In this document: piece by piece, positions 36,600-47,794 of the stretch
How the letters are laid out: each line of letters opens with the position of its first letter
How positions within the stretch are numbered: position 1 is the first letter of the stretch
Origin: Stichopus chloronotus
Lineage: Eukaryota; Echinodermata; Holothuroidea; Aspidochirotida; Stichopodidae
DNA length: 64,000 nucleotides
Assembly: GCA_021234535.1 (NCBI GenBank)
Contig: CM037837.1
Span: 9,728,636 to 9,792,635 of the forward strand
Direction of reading: 5' to 3'
The notes under the pieces: generated by a model
Databases searched by the model: none
Told to the model about the DNA's origin: nothing
What the model saw: only the letters and a program-made list of their open reading frames with translations
Translations under genes and position numbers: made by a program

Positions 36600-37016
36600 A
36601 CCAGCTTTCTTCAAATTCCCCCTTCCCCCTCCCTTCTCTTTCCCTATTTCTCTTCTTTCCCTTACACATCCCCACCTTCCCTCTCTTTCACGCCTTTCCC
36701 CCCCCCCCCTTCCTTCTCTTCCATTTCCTTTTCTTTCTCCTTTCTCCTTAACGTACCTTTCCTTCGTCTCTTTCCATTTTCCCTCTCTATTCTCTTACCC
36801 AATCCCCTTCAACTCTCCAGTCTCTTCCAACCCCCCTTTTACCTCCTTACATTCCTCACTACAATACGTCCATTTGATTTTCCTCTCCACTCCTCCTTTT
36901 CGTCTTTTTCTTTCATTTTTCTGTTATCTTCTTCTTTCCCTTCCTATCCCCTTACCGTCCCTTCCCTCTTTTGTATTTCCATTGTTTATCCTTTCCCATC
37001 CCTCTCTCTGGTCTCA
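36600..37016. repeat. Polypyrimidine tract, spacer copy 1
   Basis: The plus strand is nearly pure C/T for about 400 nt. It is followed by the conserved CATATG block copy at 37188-37221. The pair matches the arrangement in both arms, in right-arm orientation. Confidence 0.85.
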
Positions 37017-37187
37017 CTAACTGCGATACGCACAACACAAATTATGAAAACACCATATAACTTGGCACTGTTAATCTGAATAGTTGTACCTCAGAATAAA
37101 GTTCACCTGGCGTCTGCTATCACCTCTTCCCCTTCCCAGGCATCTTTTTGTGTTTGCATGCGTGACCTGCATGGAGTACAAACTCCG

Positions 37188-37221
37188 GAGATGTTGCAAT
37201 ACCATGGGATTCCAACATATG
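37188..37221. repeat. Conserved CATATG/CCATGG block, spacer copy 1
   Basis: It carries GAGATGTTGCAATACCATGG followed by GATTCCAACATATG, almost identical to the copies in both arms. The upstream bases (GCATGCGTGACCTGC) also match the right arm (GCATGCGTGACTTGC). Confidence 0.8.
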
Positions 37222-37369
37222 TCGTTGCTTTGTTACTCTTCTGTGTAACTTATCCAACCCTAGCAATCAATTGAAATAAGTTGTAATTACTAATATGGAG
37301 TAAAGTTCACCTTTACAGTTGCAAGTAACATGTTTTCTTCTCTCCTCATACTTCCATCTTTTCTTCTTG

Positions 37370-37790
37370 TTTCCTCTTTTGAATACTCTCCCTTCCCTTC
37401 TCTTTTCTGCCCTTCCCCGTTTATTTTCCTTCTCTTTCATTTCCGTTCCTTTTCCTTCTTCTTTGACTCTTTTCCCTCCCTCCCTCCTGTTCTATTCCCT
37501 TCCCCTTCCCTTCCCCTTCTCTTTCTCTGGTGTAATTTTTCCTCTCTATTCCCCTCTCCAGTGCACTTTCCACCCCTCCACCTCCCTCTATTCCTTTCAA
37601 CGTTCCCCCTTCCCCTATCATTACTTTTTCCATGTCCGTCCTCTTTCGCCACCTACTTACTTTAAACCCCCCTCCTCTACCTCCCTAAAGGTACTTCATT
37701 TGTCTTACCTTTGCTCCTATTCTATTCTTTTCCCATCCACCGTCCCTCCACGTGGGTTTCTTCTCTGTCCCCTTCCCCTCCCTTGCCTCA
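37370..37790. repeat. Polypyrimidine tract, spacer copy 2
   Basis: A second C/T-rich stretch ends in CTCACTAATTGTGATACACACAACACAAATG, much as copy 1 ends in CTCACTAACTGCGATACGCACAACACAAATT. The two copies are a tandem repeat of the tract plus the following block, with a period of roughly 0.8-0.9 kb. Confidence 0.85.
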
Positions 37791-38082
37791 CTAATTGTGA
37801 TACACACAACACAAATGTAAACACTATAGACGTTTGGCATGCCTTGCTATAATCTGAGTAACTTCACCTGAGAATAAGCTTTGCTAACACTCTTCCCGTT
37901 CCCAAGTATTTGTCTTCCATGCGTGGCTTCCACATCACTGTTTTTGCTTTGTTTTGTTTTTCCTAGCGTCCTGTTCATTCCACTGTATTGTACGACTGCA
38001 TATTTCCTCTTAATATGCCTGTATTTATAGATGTATGTATGAACGAAATACATGAAATGAAATGAAACGAAAGCAAAGTCCC

Positions 38083-38459
38083 GAGATGTTGCAATACCAT
38101 GGGATTCCAACATATGTTTTTTGTATGTCATTACTCCAAACACATCCCAAAACTGTCAACCAATTGGAATAATTTGCATTGTTTACATGGAGGAACTTCG
38201 AATGACGTGGCTCTTATGGAAACAAGCTCGTTCACACATGTGAACATGAACATGAATATTCATGATGAGATCATGTCAGTTAATGTGGTATTATTTTCAA
38301 AGAGCAATGTTTGTTTTTATGTCTTTCGGTATTGTTCAACTTAATGTTAATGATGAAAAATGAAAACAAAAGTAAAGTGACTCGGCGATAGGAGTCATTT
38401 CTGCAAAGAGCATCTCCGAGCCTACCATCTGAAGACAACTTTGAAGATCAGACCAACAG
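38083..38459 (+). promoter_or_regulatory. Third copy of candidate leader exon and promoter, in spacer
   Basis: The sequence contains the conserved CATATG block (38083-38116) and ATGAATATTCAT (38252-38263). A stretch matching 53160-53290 follows and ends at a donor-like site (ACCAACAG then GTAAGAAC, junction 38459/38460). Similarity runs about 60-80 nt past the donor. Orientation is as in the right arm. No protease exon was recognised downstream, so this may be an orphan promoter left from a lost gene copy or part of a repeat. Confidence 0.4.
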
Positions 38460-38689
38460 GTAAGAACTTTTAAGTATTTGTATCACAAATTCTGCACTTT
38501 AGAAAAAAATCACCTACAACAAGCTTAGATTGCTTTACCTTTTCAGGATTCATTACACGGTACTGCCATAAAGGGCTGTTCGATATATTTGTAATAAAGA
38601 CTACCTCCAACATACAGCCCATCTATTCGTCAACCTTATACTCAATAGATGTGACCTTAATCGACATAAAAATGGCACTATCATGTAAA

Positions 38690-40880
38690 ATTGGTCGTAT
38701 GGTAATGCTCCAAAAATTGTTGGTAACTTTTTTTTAAATTATAAATAAAACTATGGAATCATTTAACTGATAGTATTAAGAAACGCTACTTTTACCCACT
38801 TTTGAAAACGTTATCTCGCTGCAAACAATGATTGATTGTATAACTTTTCCCTGTGTGTTATTTTGCTTTTCTTGTTGCTTTGTTCCGTCTTGGGTTTTGT
38901 TCGGTATAAAATTGTTTTTCTTCTTCAAAGAGATGGTTAATGTTTATAATCTTTCTTTGATTTTTTTTTTTGTCGCTAGGGCTCAGTCTCTTTAATCACA
39001 TATAAATTTTCTATATTACTGAGTAATCCATGTAATGACTGGTTTGATTTAACTGTACGGAATGCGAATTTAAATCAATCTGAGTCATTGTCTTCACTTC
39101 ACTGTTAAGTATCGAAAACACACAAGTTTGTGATAAGTTATTCTGAACATTTTATTATTACTTTGACTTTATATATTTCTTTGACATTTTCATGTTTACT
39201 TAGTCGTATGGTAATGCTCCGACAATTTTAGTAACTATTTTCAGTGTAGTAGAGATAATAATGCATATCCTACATTTATTCCTTTAAGTCTCTTTTTCAT
39301 TCCATACTTTAGACTCAAATCCTCACATTTCAGCATTCATGTCTTTCGTGTAAAATTCTGGAAACTCACTGCCACTCTTTTACTTTGTTAAAACAAAAAT
39401 CTTGAACATCATTTCACCTCACAGCATCATTGATTGTATGACTCTTTCCTCTCACTTACCTGATGCTATTAAGGAATGTTGCTTACTTTTAAAAATCACC
39501 TAAAACATCATTTCATTGCAAGCTTACATGATTGTATAGCTCGTTCCTCTTTTTTCTTGTCTTTTTTCCTTGTAGTGTTCTTTTTTCCTCGTTGTTGCTT
39601 TGTTCTTCCTATATTTTGTAAGTTTCTTTTTTTAAAGACGTGAGGATGGTTACAAGCCCTCTAGAGCCTCTAGATGACTCATCACGTTCCTTTCTTATAA
39701 GTTTTATCTTGTTTTATTTATGGCGTCACCGGGACCAACCTCCAAAGACGAGACAGTAGCCAGAGAGGTGGTTTTTTAGCCTTTATTTCAGCGTGGTATA
39801 CGAACCACGGTAAAAACTAGAGAAGAAAAATAGCAAACGTACAAGTTACACCCCTTAGCAAGAAAAAACAAGTAAAACAAGAAAACCCGAAACAGCCCAA
39901 ACAAGTACAGAATAGCAATCCCCGCAAAACAAGTGAACAAAAGAGAAGACAAGAAAACATAAGAGCATAACTTACAATAAATCTCTTAACAGGTTACAAT
40001 AATAACTTGCAAACGTTGCCGGGCAGAAACCACCTCTAAAATCACGGTATTTGGCGGCGGCACTCTGGGTCTACAGGGTTAATTCGGAGGTACTCCGAGT
40101 CTACAGGTATTTACACCACGGCTTACATGGATAAACGGCAGAAAGAAAAAATGTGTGGAGACGACTCCCGAACGACTACCTGGGCAGGACACCGCATGCT
40201 AGTCGAAAAGGAAGACAACCAACCACGGACCAGCATGCCACACCTCAAATTCCACAGGGTAAACCAAAATAAAGACCTAACCCTTGACCCATGAATGAGC
40301 AAAATAAAAGACCTGGGTCACTGGAAAATACCCTGAAAGAAATACGTAAACGAAACTCGTCGACAGCGATGACACTGAGTAATTCATGTCTTTATTGGCC
40401 TAATCTGATTGTATGGAATGTAAATTTAAATCAATTTCAGTCATAGTCTTCAGTTCATCTTAAGTATCGAAATCCATGTGCATTAATAATGTTTACAATA
40501 ATGTGTGTTATAAAGTTAATCACAACATTTTGCTGTTGATATCATGTTAGCATTTCCATATTTAATTGGTCGTATGGTAATGTTTCGACAATTTTAATGG
40601 TAGAGATACCATAATAACGCATACCCTATTCGTTCTTCTAATCGTTTTTTTTTTTTTTTTGTCATCTCATAATTAAGACTTTACAATCAATTTCTGGCAT
40701 TTCAGTATTCTTTTCAATTCATGAAATCATTCATCTGATAATGTTAAGGAATGCGACCTTTAGCAAAAAATCTTAAATATCATCCCTCTACGAAGTTGTA
40801 TGGCTCTTTCCTCATCCCTCTTTTTTGTTTAGCCTTTAACTTTTAGTGTTGATTTTCCTTATTGTTGCTTCATTTTCTTT
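38690..40880. repeat. Direct repeats interrupted by a ~700 bp block
   Basis: The word GTCGTATGGTAATG occurs at about 38695, 39204 and 40569, followed each time by AATTTTAGTAAC-like, TGATTGTATGACTCTTTCCTC-like and TTGTTGCTTTGTTC-like stretches. 39031-39115 also matches 40378-40460. Between the last two units, about 39660-40375 is purine-rich, unrelated sequence that looks inserted. Its start (TGGCGTCACCGGGACC) is vaguely like a retroelement primer site, but no coding was found. Confidence 0.6.
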
Positions 40881-40896
40881 TGTAAAATCGTTTGCC

Positions 40897-43014
40897 ATAT
40901 GTGTGTGTGTGCTCTTGTTTTCGGGTGGGATCGAGGACCGAAACAATAGATTTTAGGTCCTCTGTAGAAAACTCAATAGATTTCTCCGGTCCTCTCAAGA
41001 TTAACAATAGATAGTCTATTGTTAAGGTTAGGTTTGAGGAAGAAAAAACAAAAGAAAGCACAATGAGGTCCTCAGAATGAATGGAAAACAAAGTTGTGTG
41101 TGTGTGTGTGGTTGACCATGTATTCTTCACTTACTTTGATATTGATATCAAAACGTATGTTTTTCTTTTACACAGTTTCTAGACGTACAATGTCGACTTT
41201 CATGGATACAAATTTTTTCGACTTCATTTAATGTTTGTGTGTTGCCCAGCAGAAATTCAAAGTTAAGAGATCTAATGCAATAATATTTCTGATTTGAAAA
41301 CATGTTACAATCTGGTTCTAGCCAGGCCCGTACCCTGGGGGGGGGGGGTTCGTGTGGTAAAATCGAAGCCCCCAACTGAAAAAGCTACATACGGGCCTGT
41401 TCTAGCTGTAACAGCTACATCGTATTTTCATACTTCAAAATTAAAGCTAATAATAATAGGAAGAAGAAAAAAACCGGGCACTGATTGTAAATTAGAGCTA
41501 AATATTCTTCAAACATAAAATGGTAGTGACCAGAAAAAGACAATGAAGAAGAAAATGGTAATATTGGTATCTACTGTAAGGTAACAAGCTTAAACCTATA
41601 GCCTGGTGCCAGTACTTAGGCTCAAGTAATGATAACAATAACGACTCAAAAGTATCTATTACGCTACATAACACAATTATAACATTGAGTTATTCCATAT
41701 AGGTGAGGCTTAGTGGTTACAGTTAGGGGCAGGATATAAGAGCATCCCTTTACGGATTACTTGCACAATTAGTCTCCTATTTACCTGTGCAGGACCTGGT
41801 TCTGCTAAAATTATTGTTTCACTTTAAAATAATGTTCTCATAATTGGTAGCAGTGTTCAAAGACATTACCCACAGGGGCCAGTTTTGTTAAAGTTGTTTT
41901 GGCTAAAGTTAAAAGGTGGTGTCTATTGACCCGGACATTGGCTCTACTTATTTTTCTTTTACCAAACAATCATACAATTTCACCAGTGTACTATAAGAGT
42001 GCTGTAGCATATCTTCAGTACGGTTTTCATAGGAATGAGCTTGCAAAGTTTTGCATTAAATGCTCAAATAGCTCTCAAGATATGGTAAAAATCCTAGTTT
42101 TGTGACAAAATTGGCCTTCTCAAATATCACCACTGAGATGTCACTGGATTCTCTGTTACATTAATATTATGTTAAGCAATGTGTTTTAAGGTAAGTTCTT
42201 ATAAATCTTAAAGTCGATTGGTCTAGTAGTTCTCAAGACATGCTGGAAATGCAAATTTTGGTGCAACATTGACCTTTTTTTTTCAAAACTTAGCAAATTA
42301 TCTTCACTCTATACCTTAACAATGTACCTTGAATATTACATTCTCAGATAAGTCCTTGCAAAAAGTTTGCATTAAATACTTCTCAAGATATGCTGGAAAT
42401 ACCTATTTTGGGGTAAAATTGGCCGTTTCCTATGAAAAAGTCAGCAAATTCCACTGGATTTCCATTACAGTAATAAAATGTTGTACAATGTGTTCTTAGG
42501 TAATTCCTTACAAAGCCTTTAGTTAATTGGTCCAATAATTCTCAAGATATGCTGGAAGTACAATTTTGGGGGCAAAATTGGCTTTTTAAAAAAAAAAAAC
42601 AGCAGATTTCACTGTCTGTACTATAAGAGTGATATATCTTGATTATTACATTATCAGATAAGTCCTCGCAAAATTTTTGCATTAAATGCTCGAATTCGTG
42701 CACAACCCAATCAAGTTTAAACTGCATCGCTCATATACTTATCAAAGTATTCTGGAAAAACCACAATGTGGACGAGTGCGGACGCACACACAGACAGGCG
42801 CACACACACAGAGTTTTGTTTTCCCTTCATTCCGAGGACCTTATTGTGCTTTCTTTTTTTTTCTCCCTCAACCCTTACCTTAGCAATAGACTGTCTATTG
42901 GTAATCTTGAAAGGCCCAGAGAAATCTATTGACTTTTCTACAGAGGACCTAAAATCTATTGTTTCGGTCCTCGATTCCACCCGAAAACAAGGGAACAAAC
43001 ACACGCACACACAT
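40897..43014. mobile_element. Foldback-type element with ~200 bp inverted arms
   Basis: 40897-41111 is the reverse complement, with some mismatches, of 42783-43014. Shared words are TCGAGGACCGAAACAATAGA, TTTTAGGTCCTCTGTAGAAAA and AATAGATAGTCTATTGTTAAG. Both arms are bordered inside and outside by GT/CA microsatellites. The core is noncoding and holds a tandem array. It resembles foldback or long-TIR elements; no transposase is present, and the target duplication could not be defined because of the GT runs. Confidence 0.7.
41975..42720. repeat. ~155 bp tandem array inside the foldback element
   Basis: The landmark CTCAAGATATGCTGGAAAT recurs at about 42072, 42229, 42380 and 42541 with a period of 151-159 bp. 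Each unit also has a TTGCATTAAATGCT-like word, an AAAATTGGCC-like word and AATTCCTTGCAAA-like sequence. Confidence 0.8.
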
Positions 43015-43644
43015 TGGTACGGACACGTTTTCATTTATATCCCCCAACAGGACCCACCTGCACCCGTGGTCACTCTACCATGGGGTACCCCTGGGGTGTC
43101 GCTACCCATCCACTCTAAACGCCAAGTGATTACAATATCTCATCTTAGCCCCTATAGGGAGATGAGATAATTAAAGGCTTCCAAAAACTGTTCATAATTT
43201 CCATGTGCAGTGTTTTAAAATGACCATAAACTGCTATCATGGTAAACCCAATGGGAAACAACACAAGGACGAAACTCTTGTACACTGTGTTAAAACCTAA
43301 CTTTAGATACCTAACCTATCACATCTCCGTCCCACCCATGTTTTACTTCAATAATTGACACACAATAGGGGTGGTGGTGGAGAACGACGATTAGACAATT
43401 AAAGACAATTAAACTGATTTTGAAAGTTTTACTTCCTGTTAGATACTGGAAGTTACGAAGTCAGTGACTATTGCGTGTCAACAACAACAAAGTTTGCTGA
43501 CTGTATGTTTATTCGATTAATCTATAGTCATTGTTAATTGTGGTTTTTTCTGCATGTGTACGATGGGGAAAAAGAAATTGCTCTGCAGATGGGCAAGTTC
43601 TGTGGATCTAAAAACCGACACCAGTTTCCGCTTCACAACTTGAC

Positions 43645-43911
43645 TTGTTCATCAAGTTTCACTCAGATTATTCAGTCAGTATATATGGTGTTCATGCATC
43701 GTATGGATCAGTAAAGTGGTGCAGGGAACTATTATTCAGAAATAAAGAGAAGTGCATCAACATGAAAATATCTCCATATTCCTTCTTTTCAATCGTAATT
43801 GAAAGAGGTCTTGATAACTGCTTTTATTTTGAGAAGCTAAATCATCTCAAGACTAGGCGTGATACCGGTCGCTCATGCAAACACGTCTGGGCGGATCATC
43901 GTACAAGGTGA
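43645..43911 (+). CDS. Short open frame, unidentified
   Basis: An 88-codon frame directly before the minisatellite has no signal peptide, domain or family that I recognise. It is listed because it is the only stretch here with mixed composition; it is probably chance. Confidence 0.12.
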   Translation: MFIKFHSDYSVSIYGVHASYGSVKWCRELLFRNKEKCINMKISPYSFFSIVIERGLDNCFYFEKLNHLKTRRDTGRSCKHVWADHRTR

Positions 43912-43920
43912 AATACATGA

Positions 43921-44229
43921 AGACGACTGATGTTATACCTACAGACGACTGATGTAATACATGAAGACGACTGATGTAATACCTACAGACGACTGATGTT
44001 AATACCTACAGACGACTGATGTAATACCTGAAGACGACTGATGTAATACCTACAGACGACTGATGTTAATACCTACAGACGACTGATGTAATACCTACAG
44101 ACGACTGATGTAATACCTGAAGACGACTGATGTAATACCTACAGACGACTGATGTTAATACCTACAGACGACTGATGTTAATACCTACAGACGACTGATG
44201 TAATACCTACAGACGACTGATTTAATACG
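43921..44229. repeat. 22/23 bp minisatellite, 14 copies
   Basis: Fourteen copies of GACGACTGATGTAATACCTACA are present. Variants carry an extra T (GTTAATACC) or end CCTGAA/CATGAA. The variants alternate in a higher-order pattern rather than at random. Confidence 0.95.
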
Positions 44230-46140
44230 TGGTATCATTTTGATTGTGGTATCATTTCACACAATGTAATTTCACATTTGTAGCAACCATATAGGCTTCT
44301 CAATGATGTACGGCCATTCGGTACATTCATCACTTTGGTCAATGAGTAACTCGCTGTGTTTTTCGACGACTCGCAAGAGATCATAAGGTCGTAATCGCTA
44401 TGTGCCAGATCGTTGGTTAGTGAATCTCTGTCTAACTACTAGTTAATTAGTTACCGACTGTCCGTCCTTTCCGAGTTAAAGGTGGGTCAATCTTTCGTTT
44501 GCTTCCTTCCAATAGGGCCCTTGCAAAATCACTGTATCAGCTATATTTCGAGACAAAAATGTATTAACAGTATAGTCGGGACGTCACTCAAGGTAACCAG
44601 TGGCTGCTGCCCTTTCGAAAAGCTTCAAGTACCCTTATCTAATCTCAACTATGGACCACTCTGTGTTTACTGCCTGCAACTGTTTACAGTGACATATGTT
44701 GGTAGAGCTTTATTACAACTACTGTTGCTGGAACTAAGACAATTTGAGGTTACATCATATTTTCACTGAGATTATTTGAATTTAGCTGAACGTTCTCATC
44801 CTTTCTGACCAAATGACTTACTCTGCAAGAATGCCACACCCCGAAACCTTAGGTTGTAACACACGGATTTTCTGAAAGATTCAACTCTCCTTTCGGATAT
44901 AGTGGCAACCATGCATGCCAAACTCATTGGCATACTGGCAGTTTCAACCATTTGACTCACAGACATAGTGACACGCTTTACGACATTCTAAATTATACTG
45001 ACTGCTGCTTTAACATTTAGCCATTGCAATATACAATCACAGCCACTCTGACTCATGAATACCCAATGCATATTGACGACCAAAACGGCATCATACTGAC
45101 ACGTATAGTCATGCATTGACGTGAACTAACTCACAAACTGACAAATCACCGTGACAGCCATGTAAGCATTAATAACCGTGATGTAACTGCGGGGACAGGC
45201 GCATAAAAACACCGCCATGGCTTCATATCCACGTATATATTTCAATCGCTAGACAACTTAAAAATGACAGTATGACTTTGGTATATTGCATTTCTTATCC
45301 AACATGTCGACATCACGAAGTGTGTATTTGAAGGAAGGAATACACAAATATGACTCCTAGGCCTCATACATGTACTGTGCGACACAGCCCCTAATTATCA
45401 CCTGCTGACGTGAATCTGAACGTACTTGATCAAATCCTGAAAATAACTAATACATATTCATAACGACTGTTGGACACTCGAAAAACTGTCATCTTCTTCA
45501 TTTTATCTAAGGAATATATTGCAAACATTTCCCCCTCAAAAGAAGAAAAAAAGAATCATAAGGTCCACTACAGGGACATGCGCATAGACACACTCTCAAA
45601 ACTTCGTGACCTCCAAATACGTGTTTTCAATAGAACACATTCTTAGTAGGCTAATATTGATATTATGCATACAGGCCGACATCACGAAATACGTCGTAAA
45701 TGTCTCCATGTCAGCATCCAGTGTTGCGATCAAAGCAGGATAATGAACGACTTATAGTTCGTCTTGCTGTAGTTGCCAGTGTCACAATGAAGGAGCACTG
45801 AGAATGTTTCCAGGCTCTATACCTAGCTACCCCACTGTATAGCTTTCCATCTCTGACCAGTATAGCTGTAAACAGCAGAATCTGAAGTTAATCAAACCTG
45901 ATCACGTTGGACTTATATTTCTAACGACTTTCGAACATCAGACAAACTCCCATGTTCATATTTTCTATCACAATTATGTCAGGTCTCCTTGCTGTTATGA
46001 CTTCGAAGTGCCACAGTATTTGACTCGATTAGTTTCATTGACTGTTCCTGGTCTATGCAGACATGGCTTTGCTCAGCAGTGGGAACACCGTACAATCGAC
46101 ATATTTCAAGGTGGAAGAAAATTCAATACTTTAAATACAA
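44230..46140. other. Unassigned DNA; no gene recognised
   Basis: The frame at 44482-44769 has no supportable domain. No repeat with a partner in the window was noticed. Confidence 0.5.
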
Positions 46141-46149
46141 AATAAAAAA

Positions 46150-46437
46150 AAGTTGTAAGTGTGCCTTAAAACCAGATAATCTAAAATAAAATTTGAGTTT
46201 ATCTTATATTCCCATCAAAGATGCTCAATTTTTTCATATCGTCTCCAAAGGTATAACGGGGTTTTTGTTTAATTTCATACGAAAAAGCAAATAATTTGTC
46301 CGTGGTTTTTTCTATGAATAAAACGATAGTAAAAATAACACGCCTTACTTTCACTACAAGAAGCAAAAGGAGAAGGAAAACTTATCTGCCATTGTTTTTC
46401 AATGAATTCAAAATTGGTCTTCCATTTATCAACTATC
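46150..46437 (-). mobile_element. L1/Tx1-like fragment, C-terminal region
   Basis: The minus strand reads DKWKTNFEF, then EKQWQ and SPFASCSES, matching the left-arm fragment (5620-5720). A decayed IEHLWWE zinc-knuckle remnant follows. Only about 290 nt remain, with stops. The 5' side (46437) abuts the ATT microsatellite. Confidence 0.7.
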
Positions 46438-46600
46438 AAATTATTATTATCAAATTATTAGTATTATCAAATTTGTCATTATTATTATCAAATTATTGTC
46501 ATTATCAAATTATTATTATTATTATCAAATTATTATTATTATCAAATTATTATTATTATTATCAAATTATTATTATAAAATTATTATTATTGTTATTATT
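46435..46600. repeat. ATT microsatellite with ATCAAATT units
   Basis: Repeats of ATTATTATTATCAAATT run for about 165 nt. They lie between an L1-like fragment and the 3' end of the minus-strand R2-like element. Confidence 0.93.
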
Positions 46601-47790
46601 TTCCTCTCTTCCACAGCTCTATTAACTGGATTCACATGTGCTGACATGCTGATCTTACCCTGATCCTGGGAGGTCAAGCACCCTTCTGATGATGTGGGAG
46701 CTGCCAAGGATTGCTTGCTTCATGAGTTTCCTCATGTCATGTTCTCCGGGTGCTCTTTGGAGATGGCCCTCCAAGCGTGTACTGACTGCACCAAGTACAC
46801 GCAGCCAGTAGGGGCTCCTTGTCTTTCATTCTTTGAATGTATCCATCAAGCCTCACACTTTCACCCATGGCCTTAGCTTCCACCTCTTTCAGCCCTCTAC
46901 CGCCCTGGTGTCTTGGGAGGTAGAGCCTGTGTACTGTACATCTGCTCTTGGGTGGAGTCCTCCGTACATGTTCAGGAGTTTCCTTGTCTTGTGATCGAGA
47001 TCCTTCATCTCTGTTTGTGTCCACTCAATTATTTCTGCAGCGTTGCTGATAACTGGCATGGCATATGTGTTTTCCTTTTTCTTTTCTTTTTTTTCTTGCA
47101 GTCTCCATTCTGCTGATGTCTCTCCTAAGAGCTTTGATATTAGCTAGGGATCTTTTCCAGGACGAGGATTGGTTGGTACCCTTATTTCGGGTGGTTGTTG
47201 TTGATCTTACTATGACCCTGGTTGTTGCATATATAAGGACGTTGGTTTCAGTTAGGGGTTCTGTATGGCTGTGCTCGATGGCGTGGTTCACTGTGTCTGC
47301 AAATTGCCGGATTTGTCACATCTTGCGTTTGCCAACCCTTGCTGGTTCACGGGACATTGGTTTGTCTTCGTAGTTCTTGCAACTCTGTAGGGGTGAACAT
47401 GGCGGATGCGTTGATTACACGTCTTTGTTCCATTAGGCGTTGTTCCGTCAACATGAAGTTTGGATTTCTGTTGTCTTGGTTGATGAGGTAACAGCACGTC
47501 ATTATTTCGTTGAATTCCTTTCGTGTCCACTTTCTGCGTTTTTTTTTTTTTTTGCCTCCAGTAGCCCTCTTTTCACCAGCATGCCTGAGGGCCCAGCGGC
47601 TGCCACAGACCTTTTTATCCCCGGCTTGTATGGTAGTCTCGTTATCATCTTCCGCCATCGTTTGTATGTTGGGGGACGAGGACTTTTTAAGAACCTCCAC
47701 GTTGATTCTTCCAGGGTGTTGAGTCGGTGAGAGAAGCTGCAGCAACCTGTTGTTGGTCGGCGGGAATGGGGCTCGAACCGGAGACTTTAC
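46601..47790 (-). mobile_element. R2-like retrotransposon, internally deleted, both ends kept
   Basis: On the minus strand, from about 47745, comes the same Myb-like N-terminus as the 30 kb copy (RRKWTRKEFNEIM, then TEQRLMEQRRVI). A linker follows (TNVLIYATTRVI; WKRSLANIKALRRD). Next come DLDHKTRKLLNM and, after a frameshift, RLYLPRHQGGRGL from the region just after the reverse transcriptase. The last 40 residues end with ILGSSHIIRRVLDLP and a stop at 46655-46657. The entire polymerase and most of the CCHC/endonuclease region are absent, so there are two internal deletions. The 3' end joins an AAT microsatellite about 55 nt after the stop, exactly as in the other copy. Confidence 0.82.
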
Positions 47791-47794
47791 CTAA

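Noticed and set aside
39718..39740. TGGCGTCACCGGGACC resembling a retroelement primer-binding site
   Set aside because: No LTR pair and no gag or pol frame nearby; the resemblance is too weak.
44482..44769. 95-codon frame whose middle contains LLQLLLLEL, considered as a third protease leader
   Set aside because: The Leu run is internal, the following sequence lacks the VPNRYIVKLK propeptide start, and no donor lies at the expected place.
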